Shown: piece by piece, positions 12,701 to 17,834 of the stretch
How positions within the stretch are numbered: position 1 is the first letter of the stretch
How the letters are laid out: each line of letters starts with the position of its first letter
Source of the DNA: an uncultured Lachnospiraceae bacterium
GTDB lineage: Bacteria > Bacillota > Clostridia > Lachnospirales > Lachnospiraceae
DNA length: 64,000 nt
Assembly (NCBI GenBank): GCA_947630695.1
Contig: CANRIM010000001.1
Coordinates: 1 to 64,000, forward strand
Direction of reading: 5' to 3'
Program-made: the position numbers and the translations under genes
The notes under the pieces: model-generated
What the model saw: only the letters and a program-made list of their open reading frames with translations
The model's database searches: none
Told to the model about the DNA's origin: nothing

Positions 12701-15645
12701 TGTGCAGGGATCACCACCTGAGCGGTGAATACGCAGGCATCGAAAAGAGCGGGTATGGTTACTTCCTTCCGAAGGACGCGGAAACGGACTATACGATCAA
12801 TGCAACAGAAGGAACAACAAACTATACAGTAAAAGGTGCGGATATGACACCTACAACGGGCGGAAGTAAAACGCTTACTCCGCTTGCCGACGACAATACG
12901 GTCAAGACGGATCTTACAAAAGTGCTCGGCGCACTGGATGTATACAGCTTTGCAGAAGACGCTTTCATGCAAACGTGGAAGATGGAGGGTAGCTCTTCGA
13001 CATCACTTATCGGAAGCGTGGAGGTGGATGTTAATACAGCGTTCGCCGCGGCGTTTGAGAAACACAGTACTTCGCCGACGATTGGCAACGAAGAAACCAA
13101 TCCTTATGAGATTCGTACCGCAGCACAGCTGCAGAATGTTGGCAGCGCTTCCATCGATTCCGCTTTGAAGGGTAAATTCTATAAACAAACCCACGATGTG
13201 GACGGAAGCGGCACAGCATCATATACGCCAGGAGAATTAGCGGGCGCATATGACGGCGGCGGCTACCGGATTCTGGATCTGAAGATTAATACAAGCGGTA
13301 ACGCGGCACTGTTTGCAAGTGCAGATACTGACGCAGCGATCCGGAATGTGATCCTGTATTCACCGACAGGAGGTGCAGAGATCACGAGTACGAATGAAAA
13401 TGCGGCAGGATTGATCGCAGCTTCTACCGGAAAGGTTACCATTGAGAATTGTATCGTTTCCGGCTATACCATCACGAGCAGCACTGCCAGCGGGTATGTT
13501 GGCGGTATTGCCGGAAGCCTAACCGGTGCCGATACGCAGATCACGAACTGTGCGGCGGTGGTTACATTGAAGGGCCCTGCCACTGGTACGAATGCGGCCG
13601 GTATCGGCGGAATCGCCGGACAGCTTACGCTGGGAACATCCGGTAAAATTTCGGACTGCTACGCCGGCGGTACTATAAACGGAACGGCTGCGTATGCCGG
13701 CGGAATTTTCGGCACGGGCAGTGGAACAACGGTCGAGAAATGCTATTCTTACATGGATATGACCGGCGTGACAGCGACGGGTGCCATCTATGCATTGGGT
13801 AATGGTGGTACATTTACAGACTGCTATTATCTTGCTGATGCAGCGCATTTCCCTACTAGTGGTGCAGTAACAACAGGTCAGGGAACCGGCTGCAGCAACA
13901 TTGGCGAGATGATAGAGAAGATTGAGGTTGAGCATAAAACAGATTATACCTACGTGCCTGATTCTTCTGATCAGATGAAGGGTCTTACGGCGCTGGTAGA
14001 CGATGATCGCTATGCCTTTGAACCCGTAGTAAAGATCACCCTTGATCCGCATGTCGATACCGGTGTACCGGAAAGCAGGGAATACTATGTTCACTATGGC
14101 AGCTGGCCGGAAGGCCTCATGGCGGCCGGTGTGGCATATGTGGAAAAGGATACAGACGGGAAGATAGTCGGGTATCAGATCGCCGGATATGACAAGGCAG
14201 GTCAGAAGATGGCAGATGTTGGTATTCCCGATAAGCTTTGTACGGATCATCACGACGCTGACGGCAATATGAATAACAGCAATCCGCATAAGATTCAAGA
14301 CACCTACTATGTCCTGTTTGAAACCAGAGATGTGAAATTTGCAGCAACTCCGACAGCGGCAGGAGATTCTGTAACGAATGATAGCGAAGTGATGCAGATG
14401 CGAAATGCCATCAACACAGTACTGGCCGCCAACACCACTGTGACGGTATATAAGACCGTGAAAACAGGAGAGACGGAAGATGCAGCAGGTCTTTCGGTGG
14501 ATATTTCAGCGAAGGGAAGCAGCACCAGCAAATCGGTTTACTACACCAATGGCTATGCCGGCGTTTCGTATGATGAGTTTAGCGCAACCAATCCGAAGCA
14601 GATCCGTACCATACTGCAGCTGGATAACATTGGATCAGATGGATATTTCCAGCAGACCCATGACCTGTATGGAAAAGGCTACGGTGACATCTATCATGGT
14701 GGGTCGTATGTTAAAGGTTATGATGGGCAGTGTTACCGGATTTTTGATCTGACTATTACCAGGAATCCATCGATCGCTAACAATGATGACGAAGATGATG
14801 TTGGACTTTTTGCCCAGATTAGTGGGACGATTTCCAACGTGATTCTGTATTCCACCGATGGAAACGCAACGATTACCGGAACGGGGAGATCTGAAGACGC
14901 GAATGATCGTTGTGGAACCGGTGGACTGGCCGGTGATACAAGTAGTGAGAGTGCAAAGATCGAAAACTGTGTCGTTGCGGGATATAAAATTTCCGGAAAA
15001 GATTATGTCGGCGGACTGGTCGGTTTTGCATATCGTGGTGTGACCATTACAAACAGCGCGGCGGTGAATGATCTTGCGTACGATGGTGATACCACCGAAT
15101 TTGGCTCCGTTGGCGGACTGGTCGGCGGCGATGATCCTCCGACTGCTCACGGAGTGGAGATTCGTGACAGCTATGCCGGCGGTACGATTAAAAATCAAAG
15201 TACAGATACGAATTCGACAGCCGCAGGACTTGTGGGATATCGTATTCGCAGCGGGAATCAAGTGAATATTAAGAGATGCTATAGTTATGTTGATTTCAGC
15301 GATGTGACATGCCCGAAGAAATATCCGATTGCAGCCTGCAATAATGGGAGCAAGTCGATTACACAAACCTACTATTACGATCCGGAGAACAGGATACCTG
15401 ATGAAACTGAAACGGATAAAGGTACGGAGAAAGGCTATAGCGGTCTATTAGCAAGTGAGACAGAGACATTGTTTGGTTTGGCGTCGGCAGATAATTTCGG
15501 CAGCGCAACCTCTACCTGGATTCCCAATACCGCCTCTGGTCTTACTCCTGCAGCGGATGCATTCCCGTTCCCGGCAGTGCTGAAGAATAGGAAGGATAGT
15601 AGTAGTACCTTCGTCCACTATGGTATATTACCGCAGAACCCGTAA
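745..15645 (+). CDS. Giant GLUG-repeat surface protein with type IV prepilin-like N-terminus
   Basis: The product has 4,966 residues. Residues 13-18 read G-FTLPE, the prepilin peptidase site with the conserved Glu at +5 (E18), followed by a hydrophobic helix (LLAVVAIIAVLVIVAVPGIM) and a pilin-like amphipathic stretch. After about residue 150 the protein is built of long modules rich in GG-V/L-G-xxxG repeats, such as NVGGLVGSANGGTITDCGIY. These are GLUG-type motifs that are expected to fold as a right-handed beta-helix. Module ends are marked by H-Y/H-G-D/S-W at residues 848, 1346, 1848, 2597, 3412, 3932, 4450 and 4958. ATG 745 was chosen over GTG 736 because GAGGTG (733-738) lies six bases before it. 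Predicted to be processed by a prepilin peptidase and exposed at the surface; adhesin or polysaccharide binding is inference. No pilus motor gene is in the window. Confidence 0.9.
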   Translation: MRRNRNGKSGRKGFTLPELLAVVAIIAVLVIVAVPGIMSYYQRIKITELDDSARTIFLAAQSELTAKKNAGEKLDDLGAAIPATKLPTGVTGTYYAVTDKDQLKEIVPKGSIDTELSENHYVVEIDPKSGVVYAVWYWEKADFDYDDEAYDPVKPDKDERLNAGKLVGYYGGEGIDRPSVGQTPIPAVHVINAEELALTISVPQSSLDPTAMVYADVTFISRDGTEVQIIENAPLKLDGITTTYTGRVALDTLKEAAYATGNAAKDFNAGNMGQKFKNWVKDSVGTTYKITPGDDFDVEVCVHADGTYLPQYAYSRNINSLFASVDTTTKTAKIAYGRHLQNLHDSGEYSEHKEFTSGVLSNDNITKAVQIRDINFAAKNTTGKSENDIYYWSSTYLPPTETPDPTGAAAHKELVSPLHPINNNKLELFDGQNHEIRNLYSVRDRQGGLFSYIENGTYQNIRIVNPHIHAALDNVDYSSYDPEAAEHAIEAGALAGEVGPRTASPTKKVTIQNCKVYNSYEKEKDPDTLEALVDSSLHMDALEVKGRSFNSEGIEEKNPGKDLYVERLLDLPHIGAPATVSCSGGLVGHTRADSDLTIKNCGASVINIGARYVGGLIGRAEGTVTIDDSYSGSFTYGNRYVGGLIGIAEKGVTINSSYAAGEIMLGYEKGFIGAGLLHYKNEMTATSLPSNIDVRNSYAAVKYVAAAIDDGTGTGTPIEGTVDGKPKSGDGFETSNVVGTISGTFLLDDDNYYVPQSGVQYGCRNLTNTNESSPSGQVVSSAEAFATLTGSPFTEPNGWYVPTAPAENPKGVTAPYRLMEDLKDADSLTIPYPYPMLLSDGATTPVTHYGDWLEETNDGIKLAYYEKYTDNTYGVYVAKVNEDSTVTAVVNTLHSGDAVVVEDGYRLVNTNEVPTCTIDGTAQTLTRDTTASDLNTAIQTALGESEPINVYRFTTPTPAAKKGYHTLTAGTQTFYYNEDFACEAFDVTAATTAPDLDEWLSKPGAGGTGVSFKDDNTGTDKTATSNVVIRSARQLANVASYTTGAIGTTAAGWKYVQLLDIAYNTYTGAGLTVGKETGQPQTPAVLTGGAYYGNSHTIQNLYLQSNAENNAGLFATASGTFTLDGIRLLNVSVAGGTAGANVGGLVGSANGGTITDCGIYAENATNYDGFTITGGSATGSTGGLIGTATNCTISSSFAAVKVSGSGNAGGFAGTLTGGTVTDCYAGGHTVSGAYDTANPNVTGNTAGGFVGQVGTGSPQFGKTCYSTCSVNGTANVGQFAGNGTPTTDTGSVLYATGTIAGGTQNTETAYLKTGGAIPMATKSVTAHPYDITLPDEYPYTTNLTEHYGDWIDPVMLGYVEQYVDDVTGNPIYGVYVAHVDAAGTTPRDVINTLQSDKVVVNDFYALMSKQNIGSSLTQMTTPSTVTVDTTTYNLYKIHPSTAPAAGDYYKTYEYNGFKFFYNDDFACEAFDVTADADADTTTQLTKPQAGGKGASAFEDSTPTKVTDTKDVVIRSARQLANVQKNTAESATIGRGWNYVQLLDIDFDKYTGTVAGGNSDTDRLTPAYLQGGAYRGNEHPIQNLYIGSVINGAGLFSVASTNSTIKDVTLCNVSVAADGTYAASGSAGGLVGQLNGSAVENCGIYVEKPDEYKDNWNVVGQNANGVGGLIGQITDDSTVKSSYAAVRVNGAAAAATSATNPVGGFVGNFVKGTISNCYAGGYVNEDTQTYASDSVNVSGNNYVGGFVGNAADSADAKFDGEYTYSTASVGNGTSNGLFAGNGSIKPEAGTTLYAVSKAFDAVAVVAPRDESAYLTDLGAKEVAQQTVTETNRYNKKDTDFPYASNLTAHHGDWIQMDLLGVYYDTVATGTAEYYTEGDNLTTLQTGTPGSGEIATDDGYMFLSTEDLEDLAINVGGEGYSLEKDITPRTFNGKTYTYAYKVPSGALNKETEDYYGVVSINGKMFTANFGFAAEIFDGNTAVADRNTVKAKENLKYKVITKKTTDPSTGTTTTTTEEKTVGDKTSVMIRSARQLANLGIRSNAGTYDATSHRMQYTRGAQAIQNLSYHQLLDIDYEKYTAEDDGHNKKLPAAAVLAGSNTNANHTPITLGAPDKTATTGAGGSFDGHEYVIRNLIPGQIRQVTAYTSTGGESEVLIESGLFGRVTKGALKNIQLVNATVKNDASKVTGVEAPSVHTLEVPSSWGSPVGAGSSRTFTDSTGFEFELIGGGKTTIDTESRTWNVPNAPEKYEGSRYIKFNGSGSKDADVLTFTTSTPNAKVEVWWYKPGTDRQICIFQNTLNAGKQSDTQNSAGTYYSTFNLESIGKWYLASYTQRNHIYKVVVTEPDENSVRSGALVGAVDPAGTTDVTIDNCGVYVEPENPPTIPNKDMSTEQRQNASKEFDNAYTAYPVEHSDAVTDAVGGLIGSASKGTEITNSFAAVKVTGQDYVGGFAGQLTDVYVKDCYSGGHTNEGIYLTDAYNITAEGTNGIAGGFVGQIDEETKGEMELKGVCYSTASAEATRNVGSFAGNIGGTGWKGFETAKELYAIAPIAGGTRNDESYLDDTITMRPYETAQEATPYDVALLGNIYPYMIADGQEEHHGDWSLRFNFVYYELYKDPSSASYPASTGETWTDQTIDTTGLDPIDAAAPYIGFYSSYMGNDNLTKTINTLRVDGTVYDSGYMIVSDAKADPKELAMTVRSFYMSEDDSTKLKANTLGSDASGNAYSDDNPPPHDVDVNTEKIIDFDKLSSELSTSGKADTITQQISEDLGQFGYVIPFKAQNVPCSKEFYLEAYINGLFYLYNPQFACEVINAGMAKEEPAGSGKYVIDYETVRPKEGMWYFDETGTLKHESIKGILIRSPWNLAGFARYSRDGNNGLVRGDVRKETFYQLMDVDYTQYKEGKIYDGNTNNRATRTKGGENIDRAGTAWAFGQAPGKLIGGIYEGYNHKIQNLYLTTDSSDTTFVGLFGELDDGAKVRNVQFEKVHVNMKKLASKEDTSGAGVYAGALAAVVKGGSTLENIRMTDVEVDLHKTPQRTTDSKTGATSFEPPDDGNNRETATLKAIGGAIGRLESGTIENLDINGVSMKFDGQTYKYTMSGIDVTAGTSGTAYGSSMHSSSTPSVGGAIGQIEAGKDDKVTISGLTVTDPDIKANRGTALKVGGVVGSADSATGVFKNYKDDTTAADRRIVIKDSGVYLEDNEFNSTGVNATSASGTDKVGGFAGFLGKDVKAAGDFAAVRVQGRVNVGGFAGHIQGSHIEDCYAGGHTDGSGAYSTTYNVVAGQNSAKAGGFAGWMDMAFETGTKGPSALYMTGVNYTTSSVSGTGSSTQVGLFAGAFTEAEEKALNAKMGRNKPVNYAGGSLNLASGATETTLQSVMTGENIPRQDNTSDFSTEPYDTSLTGKVYPYKTNHKVHHGDWAQYKMMGIGYWEIEDDLLRLKYATNKTLVPELEAMEDDAEGFDHESYDGKKITQSGYFTVYSNTEGDEYTIDPPTTLTVNSDIAGRIQALIGGSTVDVQAYNLAEISTGPAAEIQEWTFTDTDTFTVTEIFYVNPAYALAIERKQAGTSSTLGKEINPYEIRTAQQLDNIEGVSAANPTYFQQTHDIIADGYTSTTGDTVNGSFAGTYDGGMYRILELGRPLFNEVADATLQHMVLYSKDGKAKIENTAGNAAGLALSAKDTTNINNCIVAGYTVTGSTNVGGLIARVDEGNVTISSCSATNALSGGTAVGGLVGHVAAAATVNIESSYAGGSIEKVTETTGTTASVGGLVGNMEEATPPADPTAPKPVRYKDVYSYVDMNDLSGNTGSITYYGIGAGTVDADSRINAYWYAGMPTTEVNGTVTVPVTDADQMNGVSLAQIKLDTQKLTYDVTPDPANPDKVEQVPYDAEAYYEPNASDAAKGLENKVASNATTEDKFGIFPYAAFAMDADGNNIHYGAYPTASYIGLYYYETEQVTSAAGVGDETYHFDVYGGEIYNGKLRSYELIDSLCRDHHLSGEYAGIEKSGYGYFLPKDAETDYTINATEGTTNYTVKGADMTPTTGGSKTLTPLADDNTVKTDLTKVLGALDVYSFAEDAFMQTWKMEGSSSTSLIGSVEVDVNTAFAAAFEKHSTSPTIGNEETNPYEIRTAAQLQNVGSASIDSALKGKFYKQTHDVDGSGTASYTPGELAGAYDGGGYRILDLKINTSGNAALFASADTDAAIRNVILYSPTGGAEITSTNENAAGLIAASTGKVTIENCIVSGYTITSSTASGYVGGIAGSLTGADTQITNCAAVVTLKGPATGTNAAGIGGIAGQLTLGTSGKISDCYAGGTINGTAAYAGGIFGTGSGTTVEKCYSYMDMTGVTATGAIYALGNGGTFTDCYYLADAAHFPTSGAVTTGQGTGCSNIGEMIEKIEVEHKTDYTYVPDSSDQMKGLTALVDDDRYAFEPVVKITLDPHVDTGVPESREYYVHYGSWPEGLMAAGVAYVEKDTDGKIVGYQIAGYDKAGQKMADVGIPDKLCTDHHDADGNMNNSNPHKIQDTYYVLFETRDVKFAATPTAAGDSVTNDSEVMQMRNAINTVLAANTTVTVYKTVKTGETEDAAGLSVDISAKGSSTSKSVYYTNGYAGVSYDEFSATNPKQIRTILQLDNIGSDGYFQQTHDLYGKGYGDIYHGGSYVKGYDGQCYRIFDLTITRNPSIANNDDEDDVGLFAQISGTISNVILYSTDGNATITGTGRSEDANDRCGTGGLAGDTSSESAKIENCVVAGYKISGKDYVGGLVGFAYRGVTITNSAAVNDLAYDGDTTEFGSVGGLVGGDDPPTAHGVEIRDSYAGGTIKNQSTDTNSTAAGLVGYRIRSGNQVNIKRCYSYVDFSDVTCPKKYPIAACNNGSKSITQTYYYDPENRIPDETETDKGTEKGYSGLLASETETLFGLASADNFGSATSTWIPNTASGLTPAADAFPFPAVLKNRKDSSSTFVHYGILPQNP
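2461..15633 (+). repeat. Modular repeats of about 500 residues within the giant pseudopilin
   Basis: Eight segments each end in PYPY/EYPYT/DFPYA-type residues followed by H-Y/H-G-[DSA]-[WY] and then a GVYY/GLYYYE-like strand. Spacings between the eight markers are 498, 502, 749, 815, 520, 518 and 508 residues. Two subclasses are visible. Early modules carry IRSARQLANV with a QLLDI motif (for example near 3829, 5281 and 6820). Late modules carry NPYEIRTAxQL with YFQQTHD (near 11473, 13108 and 14602). The repeats are divergent at DNA level, indicating old duplications rather than recent tandem copying. Confidence 0.8.
7300..7790 (+). other. Domain inserted into a beta-helix module of the giant protein
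   Basis: At about residues 2188-2348 the usual pattern LVNATVKN...GALVGAV is interrupted by some 160 residues without GLUG motifs. The insert contains a beta-rich stretch: WGSPVGAGSSRTF, ADVLTFTTSTPNAKVEVWWY, WYLASYTQRNHIYKVVV. Its codons (TTA, ATA, ACT, AAT, TAT) are visibly more AT-rich than those of the flanks. It resembles small carbohydrate-binding-like beta-sandwiches in general shape, but I do not recognise the family. Confidence 0.6.
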
Positions 15646-15694
15646 TACCATGGCACAGCTTACGCAGGAACCTTGGAAAGATGAGGATTTGACG

Positions 15695-16207
15695 ATGAAG
15701 AAATGCAAAAAAAGAGCAAGACTTGGGTTCACAATTACAGAAACACTGGTTGTCGTTGCCATTTTAGCCTTTGTGACCGCCGCCGGCGCGGTGGTCACGG
15801 GCACGGTGATCGGTACCCGCAATGCCATGATCGAGGCCGGCGACTGCCAGAGCCTTGTGTCCACGGCCATTCTGACCATAGCGGATGAGATCCGCCTCGG
15901 CCGGAAAGTCGAAGTGCAGGAGGACCCGGCGGCCGGAACGCAAACCGTGTATGTGGACAGCGCCACCTTTGGAACGCATACGCATTTTCTCCTGGAAAAT
16001 GGAAGAATCAAGGCAGTAAATAATGAACCAAAGAGCTATGATCTGCTTACGGAGAAAGAGTACAGCCAGCTGCAGATCAACGATCTGAAACTGGAACAGG
16101 ATGCCGCTTCCCCCAACAGCATTATCATTTCCATGGAAGCAGTAGGGATGAATGGCAAAATCTATGCGACGTCTCTGACCGTCACCCCCATCAACGGTAT
16201 CAAATAG
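15695..16207 (+). CDS. Small type II/IV pseudopilin-like protein
   Basis: The product has 170 residues. Residues 11-16 read G-FTITE, a prepilin peptidase site with Glu at +5 (E16). A hydrophobic helix (TLVVVAILAFVTAAGAVVTGTVIG) follows, then a short soluble domain like the minor pseudopilins of the GspH/ComG classes. ATG 15695 was chosen because GAGGA (15683-15687) precedes it and the methionine opens a normal short basic leader; upstream in-frame codons would add an unlikely 25 residues. It lies 49 bases after the giant gene and before a strong terminator, so the two are probably co-transcribed and may assemble together. Confidence 0.85.
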   Translation: MKKCKKRARLGFTITETLVVVAILAFVTAAGAVVTGTVIGTRNAMIEAGDCQSLVSTAILTIADEIRLGRKVEVQEDPAAGTQTVYVDSATFGTHTHFLLENGRIKAVNNEPKSYDLLTEKEYSQLQINDLKLEQDAASPNSIIISMEAVGMNGKIYATSLTVTPINGIK

Positions 16208-16270
16208 CAGGAACCATGGAACAAAAACCGTTCCATGCCGTCCGCGGAATGTATTTCATTTACAAAACAC

Positions 16271-16316
16271 TGTCCTGTGAAAGCCGAAACGGCTTTCACA
16301 GGACAGAATTGTTTTT
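16271..16316 (+). terminator. Strong terminator ending the pseudopilin operon
   Basis: A perfect 15-bp stem (16271-16285 with 16291-16305) closes a five-base loop GAAAC and is followed by GAATTGTTTTT. Confidence 0.9.
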
Positions 16317-16551
16317 ACAAAAAGATTTCTGAAAAATATGCCGATGTGCTTTTCCTGTTGGCGCTTATAAGCGGAATATTATAATAATATGTAATGTCAT
16401 TGACAATATATGCACGATGTAGTATGCTGTTTTCAACGAACCGGACGGCGGAAGCATCAGAAGTGCATATGAATCAGTCAGATTTCGACAGGGAATATAT
16501 GGAATATGGAAAAAATCCGGAAAACTGGAAAATGAAGCATCAGTTGGGTTA
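16317..16551. other. Non-coding or decayed stretch between the pseudopilin terminator and small ORFs
   Basis: I see no gene with a start codon and ribosome binding site here. The + strand is open from 16423 (just after a TAG) through to the stop at 16665 and its translation (for example VFNEPDGGSIRSAYESVRFR) looks like real protein. This may therefore be the tail of a decayed gene whose 5' end is lost. Confidence 0.4.
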
Positions 16552-16665
16552 ATGACAAGAAGCGAAGGTTTGGGACATAGAAGCGGGTACATCCCAAAGT
16601 GTATCACAGATGAGATGCAGATGGTGAATCCGGTTGATTTTATAAAAAGATTGGGGTGTGAATGA
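16552..16665 (+). CDS. Small unrecognised ORF upstream of 16669 gene
   Basis: A 37-residue ORF that starts at ATG 16552 inside a longer open frame (16423-16665) and stops four bases before the next start. No clear ribosome binding site is visible. It may be a remnant rather than a gene. I do not recognise the family. Confidence 0.25.
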   Translation: MTRSEGLGHRSGYIPKCITDEMQMVNPVDFIKRLGCE

Positions 16666-16668
16666 GAG

Positions 16669-16986
16669 ATGACCAGTAATATTGAGATTGTGAATAAAGG
16701 AATAAATTGCTTATTGGAAAAACTTGGGGTGATCGAAACCAAGCAGTTCATTTCCGTTATCATGCGAGAAAAATTTGATTATACAAAATGGCAGCAACAA
16801 AAATTTGATGATGTAAGTTCTGATGATTTCAATGCTGCTGCAGTAGCTTATGCTAAGGAAAATCCTATTCAGGAAGTAACCCCGGATCAGTGGGACTTAA
16901 AGATGCTTGAAGAAATTGCGACAGATCCGGGATGCCATGAATTTGTGTCTGCTGATGATGCAATGAAGGAACTTGGATTACTTTAA
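16669..16986 (+). CDS. Small hypothetical protein, possible antitoxin-like
   Basis: The product has 105 residues and is mostly helical and acidic, without membrane segments. The first half (IVNKGINCLLEKLGVIETKQFISVIMREKFDYTKWQ in overall character) is of a type I have seen as short hypothetical proteins in Clostridia. The end, with EFVSADDAMKELGL, resembles tails of RelB/Phd-like antitoxins, but this is a weak resemblance. A purine-rich GGGGTGTG lies about eight bases before ATG 16669. The flanking short ORFs suggest an eroded accessory cassette, perhaps a toxin-antitoxin pair. Function is unknown. Confidence 0.6.
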   Translation: MTSNIEIVNKGINCLLEKLGVIETKQFISVIMREKFDYTKWQQQKFDDVSSDDFNAAAVAYAKENPIQEVTPDQWDLKMLEEIATDPGCHEFVSADDAMKELGLL

Positions 16987-17080
16987 ACAAAGACCATATC
17001 GTGCGGCTGGAATCGAAGAGTGTAACGAAGAAATTTGCAAAACCTTTTTAGATGAAAAAATAGATGGATTCGAATGCTGA
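16973..17080 (+). CDS. Short ORF overlapping the end of the 16669 gene, perhaps a toxin remnant
   Basis: A 35-residue frame reading LDYFKQRPYRAAGIEECNEE and so on can start at TTG 16973, overlapping the previous gene by 14 bases as in coupled toxin-antitoxin pairs. It is too short for a usual toxin and ends shortly before a terminator. It is either a truncated partner or chance. I do not recognise it. Confidence 0.25.
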   Translation: MDYFKQRPYRAAGIEECNEEICKTFLDEKIDGFEC

Positions 17081-17138
17081 TATTAAATGGCTATCATTCA
17101 GAAGCTGCTGAAAAAATTGAAAAGTTTAAAACAAGAAA

Positions 17139-17165
17139 AGGTTGTCCATTGAGACAACCTTTTTT
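17139..17165. terminator. Hairpin terminator between accessory genes
   Basis: AGGTTGTC (17139-17146) and GACAACCT (17153-17160) form an 8-bp stem with a six-base loop, followed by TTTTT. It ends the rightward ORFs. The leftward PIN gene stops close by at 17178, and A-rich sequence on the other side may let it work in both directions. Confidence 0.75.
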
Positions 17166-17177
17166 CGTACTCTGCGC

Positions 17178-17834
17178 TCATAACAGCGTTCTTAATATTT
17201 TTAGTTTTGATTTAATATTTATATTATTTTCGCTGGCAAGTTTTTTGATCCATTTCCTGTCTTCGTTCCGGTATGGATCCGAAAAAAATCTTTTAATGAA
17301 TTTGGCTACCTGGCTTTTAAATGCCCAATTTAAATCGGAAGCATGATTGATTGTATTAAAATCTCTTACAGTTTGATTCTCGTCTGCCTTGCCAAGCAAA
17401 TATCTTAAAATCAGAACATCGGCAAAGGTAAATGGCATAACATCGTCTTCAAACTGCAGCAATGACATATAAGGTCCACCCTGCTTTGTATCATCGGTTA
17501 CTAACGAATACGTACCAAGTGTTTGGGCTAAAGATATAGCATATACTTCTCCCAAGTCACCAGCGCCATACAGATTCCTGTTTTCATTAACATTATGTTC
17601 AAAAATCCTATGTACCTGTAAATCTTTTAACATTTGGTTTGTATATACTTGTATTTTTCCGGCGCCGATATCAGAATTTACTTCGTTAAGCACATCCTGC
17701 CCATGATGCACCAATTCAATATCACGAATCTGATTGTAAATAGATACGCCTTCATCGAAAAAATCAAATAATATTTCCTGCAGATCAGCCCTATAGAAGT
17801 GGATAATAACGTTTGTATCTAAAGAGGCTTTCAA
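17178..17834 (-). CDS. PIN-domain protein (putative ribonuclease toxin)
   Basis: The product has 218 residues. The N-terminus MKASLDTNVIIHFY gives the first PIN aspartate (D6). E40 or a neighbour, D93 in GAGDLGE with E96, and D114/D115 in LVTDD supply the remaining acidic cluster of Mg-dependent PIN ribonucleases. The domain covers about residues 1-140; the C-terminal 80 residues are basic and helical. The start overlaps the ImmA/IrrE gene by four bases, so the two are translationally coupled. It is the effector-like last gene of an XRE-ImmA-PIN operon. Whether it cuts tRNA, mRNA or phage RNA cannot be told from the sequence. Confidence 0.8.
   Translation of the reverse strand: MKASLDTNVIIHFYRADLQEILFDFFDEGVSIYNQIRDIELVHHGQDVLNEVNSDIGAGKIQVYTNQMLKDLQVHRIFEHNVNENRNLYGAGDLGEVYAISLAQTLGTYSLVTDDTKQGGPYMSLLQFEDDVMPFTFADVLILRYLLGKADENQTVRDFNTINHASDLNWAFKSQVAKFIKRFFSDPYRNEDRKWIKKLASENNINIKSKLKILRTLL

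Noticed and set aside
11764-12972. A 402-codon open frame on the - strand inside the giant gene
   Set aside because: It is one of many antisense frames caused by biased codons of the repeat protein. It is cysteine- and isoleucine-rich without domain character, has no ribosome binding site, and the + strand frame is clearly real.
2461-15633. Possibility of a CRISPR array or tandem DNA repeat in the giant gene
   Set aside because: The repeats are protein-level modules of about 1.5 kb with diverged DNA; no short direct repeats with unique spacers exist here or elsewhere in the window.
17074-17346. A 90-codon open frame on the + strand
   Set aside because: It passes through the hairpin terminator at 17139-17165 and then reads antisense to the PIN gene.
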